Source: Fortiea sp. LEGE XX443
Lineage (GTDB): Bacteria > Cyanobacteriota > Cyanobacteriia > Cyanobacteriales > Nostocaceae
Assembly: GCF_015206815.1 (NCBI RefSeq)
Contig: NZ_JADEXZ010000027.1
Coordinates: 1 to 64,000 of the forward strand
Length of the DNA: 64,000 nt
Direction of reading: 5' to 3'
Shown: positions 1 to 8,785 of the stretch, one piece after another
Numbering within the stretch: the first letter of the stretch is position 1
Layout: each line of letters begins with the position of its first letter
Notes under the pieces: generated by a model
What the model saw: only the letters and a program-made list of their open reading frames with translations
Database searches by the model: none
What the model was told of the DNA's origin: nothing
Made by a program: the position numbers and the translations under genes

Positions 1-59
1 CCTTTTAATTGCTGTGCAGTTTCCTTCAACAAATGCTTTAGTGAATCTGTTAATTCCAT
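1..59 (-). CDS. 5' end of a transposase-like gene, cut by the window edge
   Basis: An ATG at 59-57 on the minus strand opens a frame that runs off the window after about 19 codons and begins MELTDSLKHLLKETAQQL. This start resembles, from memory, the N-terminus of cyanobacterial ISAzo13-like transposases (MELTDSLK...ETAQ.LKG). Only the first codons are visible, so no catalytic motif can be checked. A strong hairpin lies just upstream. The family assignment is a guess from the opening residues. Confidence 0.35.
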   Translation of the reverse strand, partial: MELTDSLKHLLKETAQQLK

Positions 60-105
60 TGACACCTATGCACATCCAAAATCGAATCATCATTGAATTT
101 ACTAC

Positions 106-149
106 AAAAAGGGAAGGGAAAGGTTGCCGTTAGCAACCTTTCCCTTCCC
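106..149 (-). terminator. Rho-independent terminator, minus strand
   Basis: A 17-bp perfect inverted repeat (111-127 paired with 133-149) has a 5-nt loop. On the minus strand it is followed directly by a T run (the aaaaa at 106-110 on the plus strand). It lies about 270 bp past the stop of the peptidoglycan-binding protein gene and just before the partial transposase-like frame, so it probably ends transcription of the former. It could also be part of the end of an insertion element. Confidence 0.6.
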
Positions 150-422
150 CCCACCAGAATGATTATCATTTTCATAAGTTGTATACTTTATTCTCTGGAA
201 GTCCCTAACTATGTATGTCTTTTACATTCAACCATTGGTTTTTTCTATAGAAAAATTGTTACATTTTTTTACAAAACCATTTAATAGTTATTGCATGAAA
301 AGTTAGGGCTGTTGTGTTGTAATCGTAGATTGCAAGATAAAAATTAAGTCTCTCTCTTCCATAGCATTACTAGCGTTCAGAAGGGAGAGACAAGTAAATT
401 TTTATCATCTTCAGGCTATTTC

Positions 423-2651
423 TTAATCCTGAAATACCATGATATTACCGGAGTAACAGGCAACCCAAACTTGTCTAGTTTGTGGGTCGTAAGTAATCCC
501 AATCGGGTTAGCACCAACATTAATCTTTTGTACTACTTTCAGATCGCTAGTACGAATTTTACTAATTGTGTTGTCGCTGTAGTTAACAATATAAAGCCGT
601 TGTCCGTCATCTGATAAAACCATGCTTCGTGGTGCATTACCTGTGGAGACTTTATCTATTAATTTACCTTTTAGCAAATCAATTTTGGCTATTTTCCCTT
701 CACCGTTCAAGGAAGCATAAAGATACTTACCTGTCGGATCTATATTTAAATGTCGTGGTGCATTGCCAATATTTTTTAGCCATTTTACCGAAAAGTTTTT
801 CAGGTCAACTTTAGCAATATTATAAGAACCCATTACGGCAATATAAGCCTGATTTGAAGCATTATCTATTGCTATGCCACGAGGATAAGGGCCAAGTTTA
901 ATCCTTTTAATTTCTTGGTTTTTAATAGCATCAACAACACTCAAATCCCAAGAACACCAATTACTAACTAATACTAGCCGTTCATCATGAGATGTAGCAA
1001 CAAATTTAGGCACAGACCCAACTTGAACAACGTGGTCAATCTCTAGAGTGTCAGTATTTATCCGATATAAAAAACTTTTATCAGTTTTTTGAGATGGATT
1101 ACATTTGTCGCTACCAGGGTTGTTAAATCCGAGGCCATACATTTGATAGTTAGAAATCCAGGCGTATTTACCATCTTGGGAAAAGCTGGCTTCCACAGGT
1201 GCGCCTTGATAACTACCTTTGAATTTGGAGTAACCGTATTTTGATAAATCAACCTTGTCAGGAATAACTTTGACTAATTTATGCTCTCGATTGTAAACAG
1301 TTATTGTGTGGTTGTACATCATGTTTTGAGCAAAAAATAGCCCATTTCCTGAATGCACAATAGATTTTGGGGAAATCTTGCCAGAAATAATTTTTGTGAG
1401 TGTCATCTTATTGGGATGACTGGGAGAAGTTTTCTGGATGTCGTCTTTTTGGTCAGAAGTTTCTAATTGAGAAAGTTGATTCTTTTCACTTGCAGGTGGA
1501 GTGAAATCATATCTCGATTGCGGTGGCTGATTTGTAACTAAAGAATTTTCACTCGTGGGTTGAGGAGGGTCTGATGCCAACTTGATAGAATTAGATAGCG
1601 TTTGTTCCTTGACTGGATTTTTGAGTTGTTGAGATTTTTCTAAAACTACAGGGTTTTGAAAAGCAGGTTGAAACTTTGGGGAAGACGATTTGATACCCTT
1701 AGATTTCAGTGCTGCAAGTGTCTTTGGGCCAACAATTCCATCAGTAATTAGTCCATGAGCTTTTTGGAATTTCATCACAGCTACTTCTGTCGCTGTATCA
1801 AAAGACCCTGTAATGGATTGCTCAAGATATCCAGATGCTTGCAGTTGTTGCTGGATAGAGTTCACTTGCAAACTGGTATCACCTCTGCGTAACAGTGAAG
1901 TTTTAGGCGATCGCCATTTTGAAGAATCTACTGCAACAGGTGTAGTAAAATTGGCCGGTGAGGTGGGTTGTACGACTGAACCAGACTCCAGTGCTGCTAA
2001 CGTTCTAGTGTCAACAATCCCATTATCAACAAGTCTGTGAGCTTTCTGAAATTTGATCACAGCCGCTTCCGTTGCTGCGTTAAAATCTCCTGTAATTGGT
2101 TGCTCAAAAAATCCCGCTGCTTGCAGTTTTCGCTGGAGTGACATCACCTCATAGCTGAGATCACCTCTTTGCATGATGACCTTAGAATTAACTGATGGCG
2201 ACTTTTTTGGTGTAGTTACAGAAGACTTTGTTTTTGCTGGTGGTGGAGTAGCTGTTCCCGAACTAGATTCTAGTGCGGCTAATGTTTGAGAACCAACAAG
2301 CCCATCAGCTGTTAATCCATGAGCTTTTTGAAATTTGATTACAGCTGCTTCCGTCACAGGGCCAAAATATCCAGTCACAGATTGTTTAAAGTATCCAGCT
2401 GTTTGTAGTTTTTGTTGTAGGGACGCGACTTGGGAATTTTTTTCGCCTTTTTTGAGAGCCTGAGCCGGATTAGACCAACCCAAAGAACTGATACCAAAAG
2501 CAAAAGAGAGGAATAGCGTTAAAGCTCCTTGTTGTTCTTGTAACCAGTCTAAGTCTGGATAGCATAAATCAGCATCGGCAGTATTTCCCGGTTCTGATTT
2601 AACAGACGCTTCATAGGTTTCCGCTAAATGCAGGTAAGCAAGTGTATCCAT
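423..2651 (-). CDS. Triple peptidoglycan-binding domain protein with C-terminal beta-propeller (YVTN-type)
   Basis: 742 aa. The N-terminus (MDTLAYLHLAETYE) is typical of cyanobacterial peptidoglycan-binding proteins and is followed by a hydrophobic stretch near residues 40-60. Three PG_binding_1 repeats come next (roughly 65-128, 160-222 and 253-316), each with the pattern Q..L...G.....ITG.F...TE.AV.KFQKAHGL..DG.VG..TLAAL. A low-complexity Ser/Thr/Pro/Gln linker (about 320-420) leads to a C-terminal half of YVTN/lactonase-like blades with phrases such as GSVPKFVATS, GPYPRGIAID, GNAPRHLNID, GNAPRSMVLS and GANPIGITYD. It is probably anchored at the cell wall, with the propeller acting as a binding platform; no enzymatic residue is evident. 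A start at the first ATG is supported by the conserved opening residues. Confidence 0.8.
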   Translation of the reverse strand: MDTLAYLHLAETYEASVKSEPGNTADADLCYPDLDWLQEQQGALTLFLSFAFGISSLGWSNPAQALKKGEKNSQVASLQQKLQTAGYFKQSVTGYFGPVTEAAVIKFQKAHGLTADGLVGSQTLAALESSSGTATPPPAKTKSSVTTPKKSPSVNSKVIMQRGDLSYEVMSLQRKLQAAGFFEQPITGDFNAATEAAVIKFQKAHRLVDNGIVDTRTLAALESGSVVQPTSPANFTTPVAVDSSKWRSPKTSLLRRGDTSLQVNSIQQQLQASGYLEQSITGSFDTATEVAVMKFQKAHGLITDGIVGPKTLAALKSKGIKSSSPKFQPAFQNPVVLEKSQQLKNPVKEQTLSNSIKLASDPPQPTSENSLVTNQPPQSRYDFTPPASEKNQLSQLETSDQKDDIQKTSPSHPNKMTLTKIISGKISPKSIVHSGNGLFFAQNMMYNHTITVYNREHKLVKVIPDKVDLSKYGYSKFKGSYQGAPVEASFSQDGKYAWISNYQMYGLGFNNPGSDKCNPSQKTDKSFLYRINTDTLEIDHVVQVGSVPKFVATSHDERLVLVSNWCSWDLSVVDAIKNQEIKRIKLGPYPRGIAIDNASNQAYIAVMGSYNIAKVDLKNFSVKWLKNIGNAPRHLNIDPTGKYLYASLNGEGKIAKIDLLKGKLIDKVSTGNAPRSMVLSDDGQRLYIVNYSDNTISKIRTSDLKVVQKINVGANPIGITYDPQTRQVWVACYSGNIMVFQD

Positions 2652-3185
2652 AAATAGAGAATACTCAATATTAGGTAAGTAAAAAATACGACATCCCTAG
2701 ACGGGGCGGACTTGTCAACTTTCCAGGTGTTTAGAGGAGCATAAAACTTATCAGTACTTTTTCTAAGTATGCTAATGCAAACTTATGAAAGATGAACGTT
2801 TTAGAGTGACTGCGTGTGTTAAACCCAAGGCTGCTAAACTAAGGGTAACGAGGAGCAAGGTAATTACTATATTAGGAAATTAACATTTTATACTGAGAAC
2901 TGCTATAAAAAGCGCTATAAATTTTTACACACTACAACGCTTGTTAGTAAATAGTACCTGAGATTTAAGCAGCGAAAAGAACTTTCCAACAGAACAGGTT
3001 TGACTGTAAAGTAATAATCAGGCGATGGAGCTCGCCATAACCGCCTAATCAAGTTTGCACACTTAACATTTGATCAAAAGGCTGATGGCTCCTACTTTTC
3101 CGACTTGCTACGGAAGGGTAGGGCTATTTGCAGTAAACTTCCGTTAGCAAGTCACGCTTCCCCATTCATTATCTAAAGTTGCGTG
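2652..3185. other. Divergent intergenic region without a recognised gene
   Basis: About 530 bp separate two divergently transcribed genes, so it should hold both promoters. I see no ORF with coding character, no tRNA-like structure and no clear operator. One part (about 3060-3160) resembles the short degenerate repeats scattered through Nostocales genomes. Confidence 0.4.
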
Positions 3186-4808
3186 ATGTTAGAAAGTTTT
3201 TTGTTAATTTTACTGCTCGGCTTTTTCGTGGGACAGATTACCCGACGGCTGAAAATTCCTGCCCTGGTAGGCATGATTTTAGTGGGAATTATCCTGGGGT
3301 CGCAAGTTACTAATCTCATCAGCCCCGATGTTCTAGCAGCATCTGCTTCTTGGCGATCGCTGGCTGTCATGGTAATTTTGATGAAGGCTGGCTTAGGTTT
3401 AGACAGGGAAAAACTGGTACAACAAGGAACGGTAGCACTACGATTAGGGTTTCTACCTGCGGCCTGTGAAGCTTTAGTTATTTCCCTAGCTGCAATCTGG
3501 ATTTTCAAGTTCGACTTTCCCACAGGGCTATTGCTGGGCTGTGTGATTGGGGCGGAGTCACCGGCAGTGATTGTACCGGGGATGCTAAGACTGAAAAGCC
3601 TGGGTTGGGGAGTAACAAAAGGAATTCCTGACGCTATCCTCACCGGTAGCGCTTTGTCAGATGTTTTGTTACTACTAGTGTTTAGTTTGTTACTGAACTT
3701 TTTGGCACAAGGCTCAACTTCCACAGTCACCTTGCCTTTTGGTATAACCCTGAGTGCTATTCAATTATTGCCTATTCAGATTATTTACCAAATTGTTCTA
3801 GGCGTTGTGTTCGGTTTTTTGACAGCACGACTTTTGGTTGTGTTGCTGGCAAAGCAGAACTGGACTCAAAATGCGGTGCAGGATACCTTAGTTGCAGCAA
3901 GTTTGGCTTTGTTGCTGGTAGTACTGGCAGAGAAATTTCCCTTCTTCTCTGGCTATCTGGCAGTCATGGCGACAGGATTTTTCTTGATTGAGTTGGATGC
4001 TCCTTTAGCACGACGTTTACGTTCTGGGTTCGATAGCCTGTGGGTTGTCGCAGAAATTATTTTGTTTGTGTTGTTAGGAGCAAGTATTCAACTACAAGTG
4101 TTAGAAAAAACTCTGTTGCCAGGATTAGTAATTTTGGCAATTGGGACATTGATTGGCCGCGTTCTCGGATGGTATTTGTCTACATTAGGGAGTAACTGGA
4201 AATGGCGAGAACGGCTATTTTTACTGCCAGGGAACTCGGCTAAAGCCACCGTGCAAGCTGCTATCGGGGCGATTCCTCTAGCACAGGGAATTCAAGGGGG
4301 AGAGACAATTTTAGCGATCGCAGCTTTATCTATTCTAGTCACGGCACCTTTGGGAGCTTGGGCAATTCCTACCTTTGCGCCCAAATTACTAGAAAGAGGC
4401 GAGGTTGATCCCACGAAGGTGGCGATCGCTCGTCGGATTGTGCTGTTAGCTGCCGTTGATACCTCTCCTTTGGCTAGTCAGGTGTTAACTAAAGCCGCCG
4501 ATCTTGCCCGTCGGACTGATGGCGAGGTAATTGTATTGCACGTCATCCGCACAACCGATCCCCCAGCAGTAGAATATCTGCAAGCACAATCTCGAAAATT
4601 TCTTGCAGACATCCGCTATAAGTTTATTACTGTCACAGGTTCAGTACCAGAAGAAATTGTTCGCGTTGCCCAAGACTATCGAGTTGCTGATATTGTCATG
4701 GGCAAACGAGGACATCAGCCTTGGAATGAGGTGCTGCTGGGTTCTGTCTCCCAAGCAGTACTAGAATCTAGCTCAATTCCTGTTATTTTAGTTGGGGACT
4801 TCCGTTAA
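3186..4808 (+). CDS. Cation:proton antiporter (CPA2-like) fused to a universal stress protein domain
   Basis: About 540 aa. Residues 1-400 hold some 12 hydrophobic segments with a Na+/H+ exchanger pattern (LLILLLGFFVGQITRRLKIP, ALVGMILVGIILG, then a GLGLDREKL element). The C-terminal 135 residues are soluble and UspA-like, ending in GKRGHQPWNEVLLGSVSQAV and IPVILVGD, which matches the G-x2-G-x9-G(S) nucleotide-binding signature of the USP family. It probably exchanges Na+ or K+ for protons across the plasma or thylakoid membrane, with the USP domain as a sensor. I prefer the ATG at 3186; a GTG one codon upstream is also possible. It stands alone, followed by a repeat element. Confidence 0.85.
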   Translation: MLESFLLILLLGFFVGQITRRLKIPALVGMILVGIILGSQVTNLISPDVLAASASWRSLAVMVILMKAGLGLDREKLVQQGTVALRLGFLPAACEALVISLAAIWIFKFDFPTGLLLGCVIGAESPAVIVPGMLRLKSLGWGVTKGIPDAILTGSALSDVLLLLVFSLLLNFLAQGSTSTVTLPFGITLSAIQLLPIQIIYQIVLGVVFGFLTARLLVVLLAKQNWTQNAVQDTLVAASLALLLVVLAEKFPFFSGYLAVMATGFFLIELDAPLARRLRSGFDSLWVVAEIILFVLLGASIQLQVLEKTLLPGLVILAIGTLIGRVLGWYLSTLGSNWKWRERLFLLPGNSAKATVQAAIGAIPLAQGIQGGETILAIAALSILVTAPLGAWAIPTFAPKLLERGEVDPTKVAIARRIVLLAAVDTSPLASQVLTKAADLARRTDGEVIVLHVIRTTDPPAVEYLQAQSRKFLADIRYKFITVTGSVPEEIVRVAQDYRVADIVMGKRGHQPWNEVLLGSVSQAVLESSSIPVILVGDFR

Positions 4809-4897
4809 ACTATGCCAAAGTACCCAATTAATGAGTTTTTTAGTATTAGTAGATAGAGATTTACCTAGATATAAGCTAATTCATGTCCTGAAAAAGC

Positions 4898-5061
4898 AGG
4901 ACTTAGGCAAAAATCATCAATTTATCGTAGACGCGCAAGCGGCTTGCCGCAGGCTACCACAGAAGCGCAGAGGAGCCAGTGCGTTGCACGGTTTCCCCGC
5001 GTTGTAGCAACTGACGCGACACGGAGGAATGAGAGTTTCAGAGAGTCGTTGCGTAAGTCCT
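4898..5061. repeat. MITE-like element with AGGACTTA(G/C)GCAA ends
   Basis: The left end (4898-4910) reads aggacttaggcaa, and the right end (5049-5061) is its inverted near-copy ttgcgtaagtcct, with one mismatch in 13. The 164-bp element has no coding capacity. Both flanks carry an aaaaag run, which may be a target duplication but is too simple to be sure. A small perfect hairpin (gtcctg/caggac, 4885-4902) overlaps the left end. Confidence 0.5.
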
Positions 5062-5174
5062 AAAAAGTTGTTGATTTTTTTATTTATTAAGTAGGGCAAA
5101 TTTTAGGACTATCTATAATCATTTTGAAATCTTTTTTAGTTTTTATTAGTAAATAAGATGAATTTGCCCTGGGT

Positions 5175-6143
5175 TTAATCTATACAATCATTGTGTTCAC
5201 CATAATCATGTATTCCAAATTTTATTTGCAATAGCAAACGATCTTGAGAAATTGGAGGTGTAGCTTTATGAAAAGCGAATACATCTTCTACGAAGCCAAA
5301 ACCTGCTTTTCCGCAAATAGTTAACCACCGATCTGATCCATAATAAGTCATAAGTTCTGCATCAGACTGTCGTCTGAATAAGGATAAAACATAACGCAGT
5401 TTCTTGTGTTTGTGACTACCACGAATGTACACATGGGGACTGCTCGATAAATTGACATCAGTTAAATAAAAGAAAAATATCAAATTGCGATAGTCATTTA
5501 AATCATAATGAAAGTTCATCGCTGCTTTATTTAAGTTATATGTTGTTTTGTTTACAAAAATCCAGTGTATTTGACTACCTGTAAAAACAGGATTTTTTTC
5601 TAAATATTTATGAGCTATTTCTAAAATTTTTGGATCACTTGCTATTTTTTTTATTGCTGGACAAAGCAAAGTAGTGTTGGAATAATCGGCTCGGATAAAG
5701 GATTTGTTGTAGTTCTGTTCTGCTTTGGCTTTATCAGAATATAAGAACTCACAATTGTAATTACCGTCTCCATAACATCTATGATTCTGGGCAAAATTAA
5801 GAATTTCTTGAAGTATACTGTCAGGTAGATAAATTCCCTGATAAATACCATCTTGTTTTAAAGAAGTGACAATTTCATCAACTTCAAGGTCTTCAAACAT
5901 AGATAAACCTTGATAATTTTTATAGCTTATAGGCTGTTTATAAAACGAAATAACAAAATTACGGATAATGTTAAATCTACCAATAATAAACATTAAAAGC
6001 CAAAGAGGATTAGTCTTGGTTTGACGATAATATTTAGAAACTCTTCTCCTAATTTCCGAGCATGAATCTCTAATATAAAAATCAAGAATTTTTTGCTTAT
6101 TTTTGCTCATATTTTTCAAATCAACTTTATCATATACTGCCAC
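5175..6143 (-). CDS. Phytanoyl-CoA dioxygenase (PhyH)-type Fe(II)/2-oxoglutarate oxygenase
   Basis: 322 aa. The facial triad of a 2-oxoglutarate-dependent dioxygenase is readable: H212-x-D214 in NFHYDLND, the distal His292 in FAFHKATPP, and Arg302 (DRLLLQIKFG) ten residues later to hold the co-substrate. The tract IYIRGSHK-like (VYIRGSHKHKK) before the distal histidine is typical of the PhyH family. The N-terminal 80 residues are basic and partly hydrophobic and lack a family match. It is last in the minus-strand series headed by the lasso genes, 125 bp after the small protein gene. A role in hydroxylating the peptide is plausible but inferred only from position; it could be unrelated. Base composition is AT-rich like the rest of the cluster. 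Confidence 0.75.
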   Translation of the reverse strand: MAVYDKVDLKNMSKNKQKILDFYIRDSCSEIRRRVSKYYRQTKTNPLWLLMFIIGRFNIIRNFVISFYKQPISYKNYQGLSMFEDLEVDEIVTSLKQDGIYQGIYLPDSILQEILNFAQNHRCYGDGNYNCEFLYSDKAKAEQNYNKSFIRADYSNTTLLCPAIKKIASDPKILEIAHKYLEKNPVFTGSQIHWIFVNKTTYNLNKAAMNFHYDLNDYRNLIFFFYLTDVNLSSSPHVYIRGSHKHKKLRYVLSLFRRQSDAELMTYYGSDRWLTICGKAGFGFVEDVFAFHKATPPISQDRLLLQIKFGIHDYGEHNDCID

Positions 6144-6268
6144 GTCGTCCTATATAACGGGTTATCGGTTCTACTTAGAATATCACGAAGAAAGTAAAAC
6201 TCTTGCCATTGCGCCAGGATTGAGTGTAGGAGTATAAGGTATGTCAATGATTTGTAAATATCATTGTT

Positions 6269-6496
6269 TTAGTATTTCTCTGTTTGTAATATGTAACACT
6301 CACATTCAGGTCTGTTATGTACCCAAGTAATTTGAGAACCATCAAATAAAGGAATTTCTACTTGCCACCACTGCCCACGCCGCAAACGACGATACCAGCG
6401 AAAGTTTGAGCAAATCCAATCGAACAGTTGCATATCAAAACCAGAGATCAGTAAAGGTAGATATAGCTTTTTTAGGTATGGCGTGTGGCTACACAC
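6269..6496 (-). CDS. Small conserved-looking protein of the lasso cluster, unknown function
   Basis: 75 aa from the ATG at 6496, which overlaps the methyltransferase gene end by 25 nt; an internal ATG at 6433 would give a 54-aa protein beginning MQLFDWICSNFRWY. Neither start has a convincing ribosome binding site. The sequence is rich in Trp, Tyr, Arg and Cys (WYRRLRRGQWWQVEIPLF, HNRPECECYILQ), with no transmembrane segment in the shorter form. Overlap with the upstream gene suggests translational coupling. I do not recognise the family. Confidence 0.5.
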   Translation of the reverse strand: MCSHTPYLKKLYLPLLISGFDMQLFDWICSNFRWYRRLRRGQWWQVEIPLFDGSQITWVHNRPECECYILQTEKY

Positions 6497-7368
6497 ATAA
6501 GCGATAAGGCTGCTTGTGGTGAATTAGAGTTGATTCCAGATAATAGTTGAGCTATGCGAAATTTGTGAAACGCTCGACCATAATTCCCCTGTAAGACTTC
6601 TTCTCCGACTGTATGATTGTGGGGATAAAGCTTAACTTGAAAACCAAGTGGTTCAAGTGTTTGATGGTAGAGTTCAGGTGTAACGCCGTCTCCTGGTTTG
6701 TGATGAACCTCCGTGGCTAAACTCCAAAACTGTTCTTCAGCAGTAGAGTGTCCACCTCGTTTCATTAAACAATAAACTGGTAGACGTGCTTGCCATAGAA
6801 GAAAACCCAAACCTCGTAACTGCATTGCACTACGCTGAGGATCATGATCGGTAATCAAAAGTCCACCAGGGCGAACCAAGCGCGCAGCTTCTGTTAATGC
6901 TTGAGCCATATTATCGCAGTGATGTAGGTATGCGTTAGCGATCACAATGTCTGCACAACCAGAGATTAATGGCAGATGTTGACCATCTGAGAGAATAGGG
7001 GTGTAGCCAATTTTTTGAGCCATTTTTAATGCACCAAAAGACACGTCTACACCTATGAGTAACCGAGGTTCACCACAGACATCTTTGAGTGCTGCATACA
7101 AATTGCCAGGGCCACAACCCACATCTACAACGATTTTGCCGTGCCAATTACCGACAGCTGCTTGCCAAAGGTTCACAAATTTTTCATCTCGATGGCAGTT
7201 GGTAAAATAATTATTTGCCCATTCCGGATGTCCAAAGTAATAACTATTTGCACGGATAGCTGAGGTTAAAACAGGTATTTTGCCAATAAGAATACCCTCA
7301 TCTTCCGCATCAATGCGATCTTCTGAAATTAAATATTGATGCAGGTTTACAGGTGATTGTTTTAACAT
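6472..7368 (-). CDS. Class I SAM-dependent methyltransferase of the lasso cluster
   Basis: 298 aa. Motif I is clear at residues 80-89 (VVDVGCGPGN), with the acidic post-motif residue in LIGVDVSF, motif II-like DIVIANAYLHH, and a UbiE/Methyltransf_11 style RLVRPGGLLITDHD. The N-terminal ~75 residues contain an acidic stretch (EDRIDAEDEG) and a PEW-NNYF element. It belongs to the small-molecule/peptide methyltransferase superfamily; the substrate cannot be read from sequence. It lies 143 bp downstream of the kinase and overlaps the following small gene, suggesting co-transcription with the lasso genes and a possible tailoring role. Confidence 0.8.
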   Translation of the reverse strand: MLKQSPVNLHQYLISEDRIDAEDEGILIGKIPVLTSAIRANSYYFGHPEWANNYFTNCHRDEKFVNLWQAAVGNWHGKIVVDVGCGPGNLYAALKDVCGEPRLLIGVDVSFGALKMAQKIGYTPILSDGQHLPLISGCADIVIANAYLHHCDNMAQALTEAARLVRPGGLLITDHDPQRSAMQLRGLGFLLWQARLPVYCLMKRGGHSTAEEQFWSLATEVHHKPGDGVTPELYHQTLEPLGFQVKLYPHNHTVGEEVLQGNYGRAFHKFRIAQLLSGINSNSPQAALSLMCVATRHT

Positions 7369-7511
7369 ATTTTTTCTGTACCAATTCTTTTAAATACATT
7401 TTAAAATGATCTCTTGATCAACAAATTATGTTTGTATGTGATGCTCAAAGTATTTATTTGTAGGATAGATAGTTGATGCGAGTTTAACTGCTTGGCTATT
7501 TTTTACTCAAG

Positions 7512-8408
7512 TTAGAAATGACTAAAAACATCAACGGTGTGTGTTTCTACCATCTCGGCTAGAGTAGAGAGCGATCGCAAATCACTAGACCTTGTGAGGC
7601 GATAGATAGGAATATTTTTAGCAACACTGGTACATTGTAAGAATTGAGATTTATTGTGAGTCTGATACCATCGAGTAGGAAGTGAATTACGCATCAATTC
7701 AATTAAACTTTCCTGCGATCGAAGTTTCTCTATCCCCAGAGTTGAGCCTTTCGCCAGCATGTATATCTGCTTTAGTGGCACGGCAGTTTGAGAAAATTTC
7801 TTTGTCACCCGGAAACCACCCTTGTTCAACTCAGAGTGTAGCAATAACAAATCAGACTGATCATGACCTAAAACTTCTGCAACTTCCGGAAAGAGTTTTA
7901 GTTGTGGATATGCCGGAAATACTTTAAATGCTCCAGTTTCTGTGCTGATCGCTACTACATCATCTGTAATAATTTGATGCCCATTAGCATGGAGAGCTGC
8001 GGCAATTGTTGACTTACCCCAGCCTGATTTACCTACAAAGGCAATGGCACTACCATTAACTTCTACCGCACTACCATGCAACACAAACAAGCCCCGTTGA
8101 TAGAGCAAAAGTGACATGATATTGCCAATGATGTAAAGACTAATCAATCTTTCATCATCCTTGAAAGGGGTAACACTGATTTCGCAACCATTACGAACTA
8201 CAAAAAGAGCAAATTCCCGATTGAAGAAAAATGCTTCCTCTGGTGTTATTTTCATGACAAGTTTATGGTTGCCAATCAATTCCGCAGGTATAGAAAAGTT
8301 TCTATCATAGCGGATTGTGATATCTCCTGGTGTTAGTGCAGGAACAAACTCAGGTAACTCTATGTCTGAATGTATCCCCAAACCATATGCAAAGTATGAA
8401 AACTTCAT
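7512..8408 (-). CDS. HPr kinase-like protein, probable lasso-peptide kinase
   Basis: 298 aa. The Walker A motif GKSGWGKST lies at 126-134, preceded by LHGSAVEV and followed by the TDD motif (148-150). This is the HPr(Ser) kinase fold with the N-terminal half unlike classical HprK. Such proteins (PadeK/ThcoK type) phosphorylate the C-terminal serine of lasso precursor peptides. Here the neighbouring 60-aa precursor ends in Ser, which fits that reaction. The gene is 377 bp downstream of the precursor, on the same strand. Cyanobacteria have no PTS needing a classical HprK, which also supports a tailoring role. The alternative is a coiled-coil/PqqD-associated kinase of unknown target. Confidence 0.8.
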   Translation of the reverse strand: MKFSYFAYGLGIHSDIELPEFVPALTPGDITIRYDRNFSIPAELIGNHKLVMKITPEEAFFFNREFALFVVRNGCEISVTPFKDDERLISLYIIGNIMSLLLYQRGLFVLHGSAVEVNGSAIAFVGKSGWGKSTIAAALHANGHQIITDDVVAISTETGAFKVFPAYPQLKLFPEVAEVLGHDQSDLLLLHSELNKGGFRVTKKFSQTAVPLKQIYMLAKGSTLGIEKLRSQESLIELMRNSLPTRWYQTHNKSQFLQCTSVAKNIPIYRLTRSSDLRSLSTLAEMVETHTVDVFSHF

Positions 8409-8690
8409 ATCATATATTGTGTAAATTACTTTAGATGAATTTAATTAACTGAAAAAGCTTAAAATTTTTTTTCGTAATATATTTTTTGAAATTTTCCTAG
8501 TTTTTTAAAGTAACTTTTCTATGTAGAAAAAATAGGGTTGAATCTATAAAATGTTTCAGTTTTTTGAATAAAAACTGATTCTACATAGCTTCAACCCTTA
8601 GCTATTTTTGAGTATGCTATTCCAGCAATATGAGGCGCTATAAATGTTTCAAACTCTTAGCTTCATATTGCTGAAATAAGATTTATAAAA
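8409..8690. other. Non-coding gap between lasso precursor and kinase, with inverted repeats
   Basis: The gap is very AT-rich. An 11-bp inverted repeat (cagcaatatga at 8623-8633, tcatattgctg at 8663-8673) can form a stem with a 29-nt loop. A second pair of motifs is interleaved: ctatgtaga and agggttgaa near 8519-8545 recur inverted as tctacatag and ttcaaccct near 8580-8598, an order that permits alternative but not simultaneous pairing. No ORF is seen. It may attenuate read-through from the precursor into the kinase. Confidence 0.4.
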
Positions 8691-8771
8691 TCACACACAC
8701 AAGATATCTAGCCAAAGTCATTAATTTACACACACAAAATATCTAGCCAAAGTCATTAATTCACACACACA
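8691..8771. repeat. 35-bp tandem repeat directly downstream of the lasso precursor gene
   Basis: Two full 35-bp units (8691-8725 and 8726-8760) share the core atctagccaaagtcattaat and begin with a (t)cacacacac tract. A third partial unit, tcacacacaca, occupies 8761-8771. The two full units differ at only two positions. The array ends 14 bp before the precursor stop codon on its 3' side. It resembles the long tandem repeats known from heterocystous cyanobacteria. Confidence 0.85.
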
Positions 8772-8785
8772 TTAGATTTAAATGC

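Noticed and set aside
93-284. ORF of 63 aa on the plus strand
   Set aside because: It spans the terminator hairpin and an AT-rich tract; the translation has no coding character.
4792-5007. 71-aa plus-strand ORF and 60-aa minus-strand ORF over the MITE-like element
   Set aside because: Translations run through repeat DNA and are not protein-like.
7682-7927. 81-aa plus-strand ORF
   Set aside because: It is opposite to the kinase gene and its translation is a shadow.
8691-8771. Possible CRISPR array at the 35-bp repeats
   Set aside because: The units are contiguous, without spacers, and no cas gene is near.
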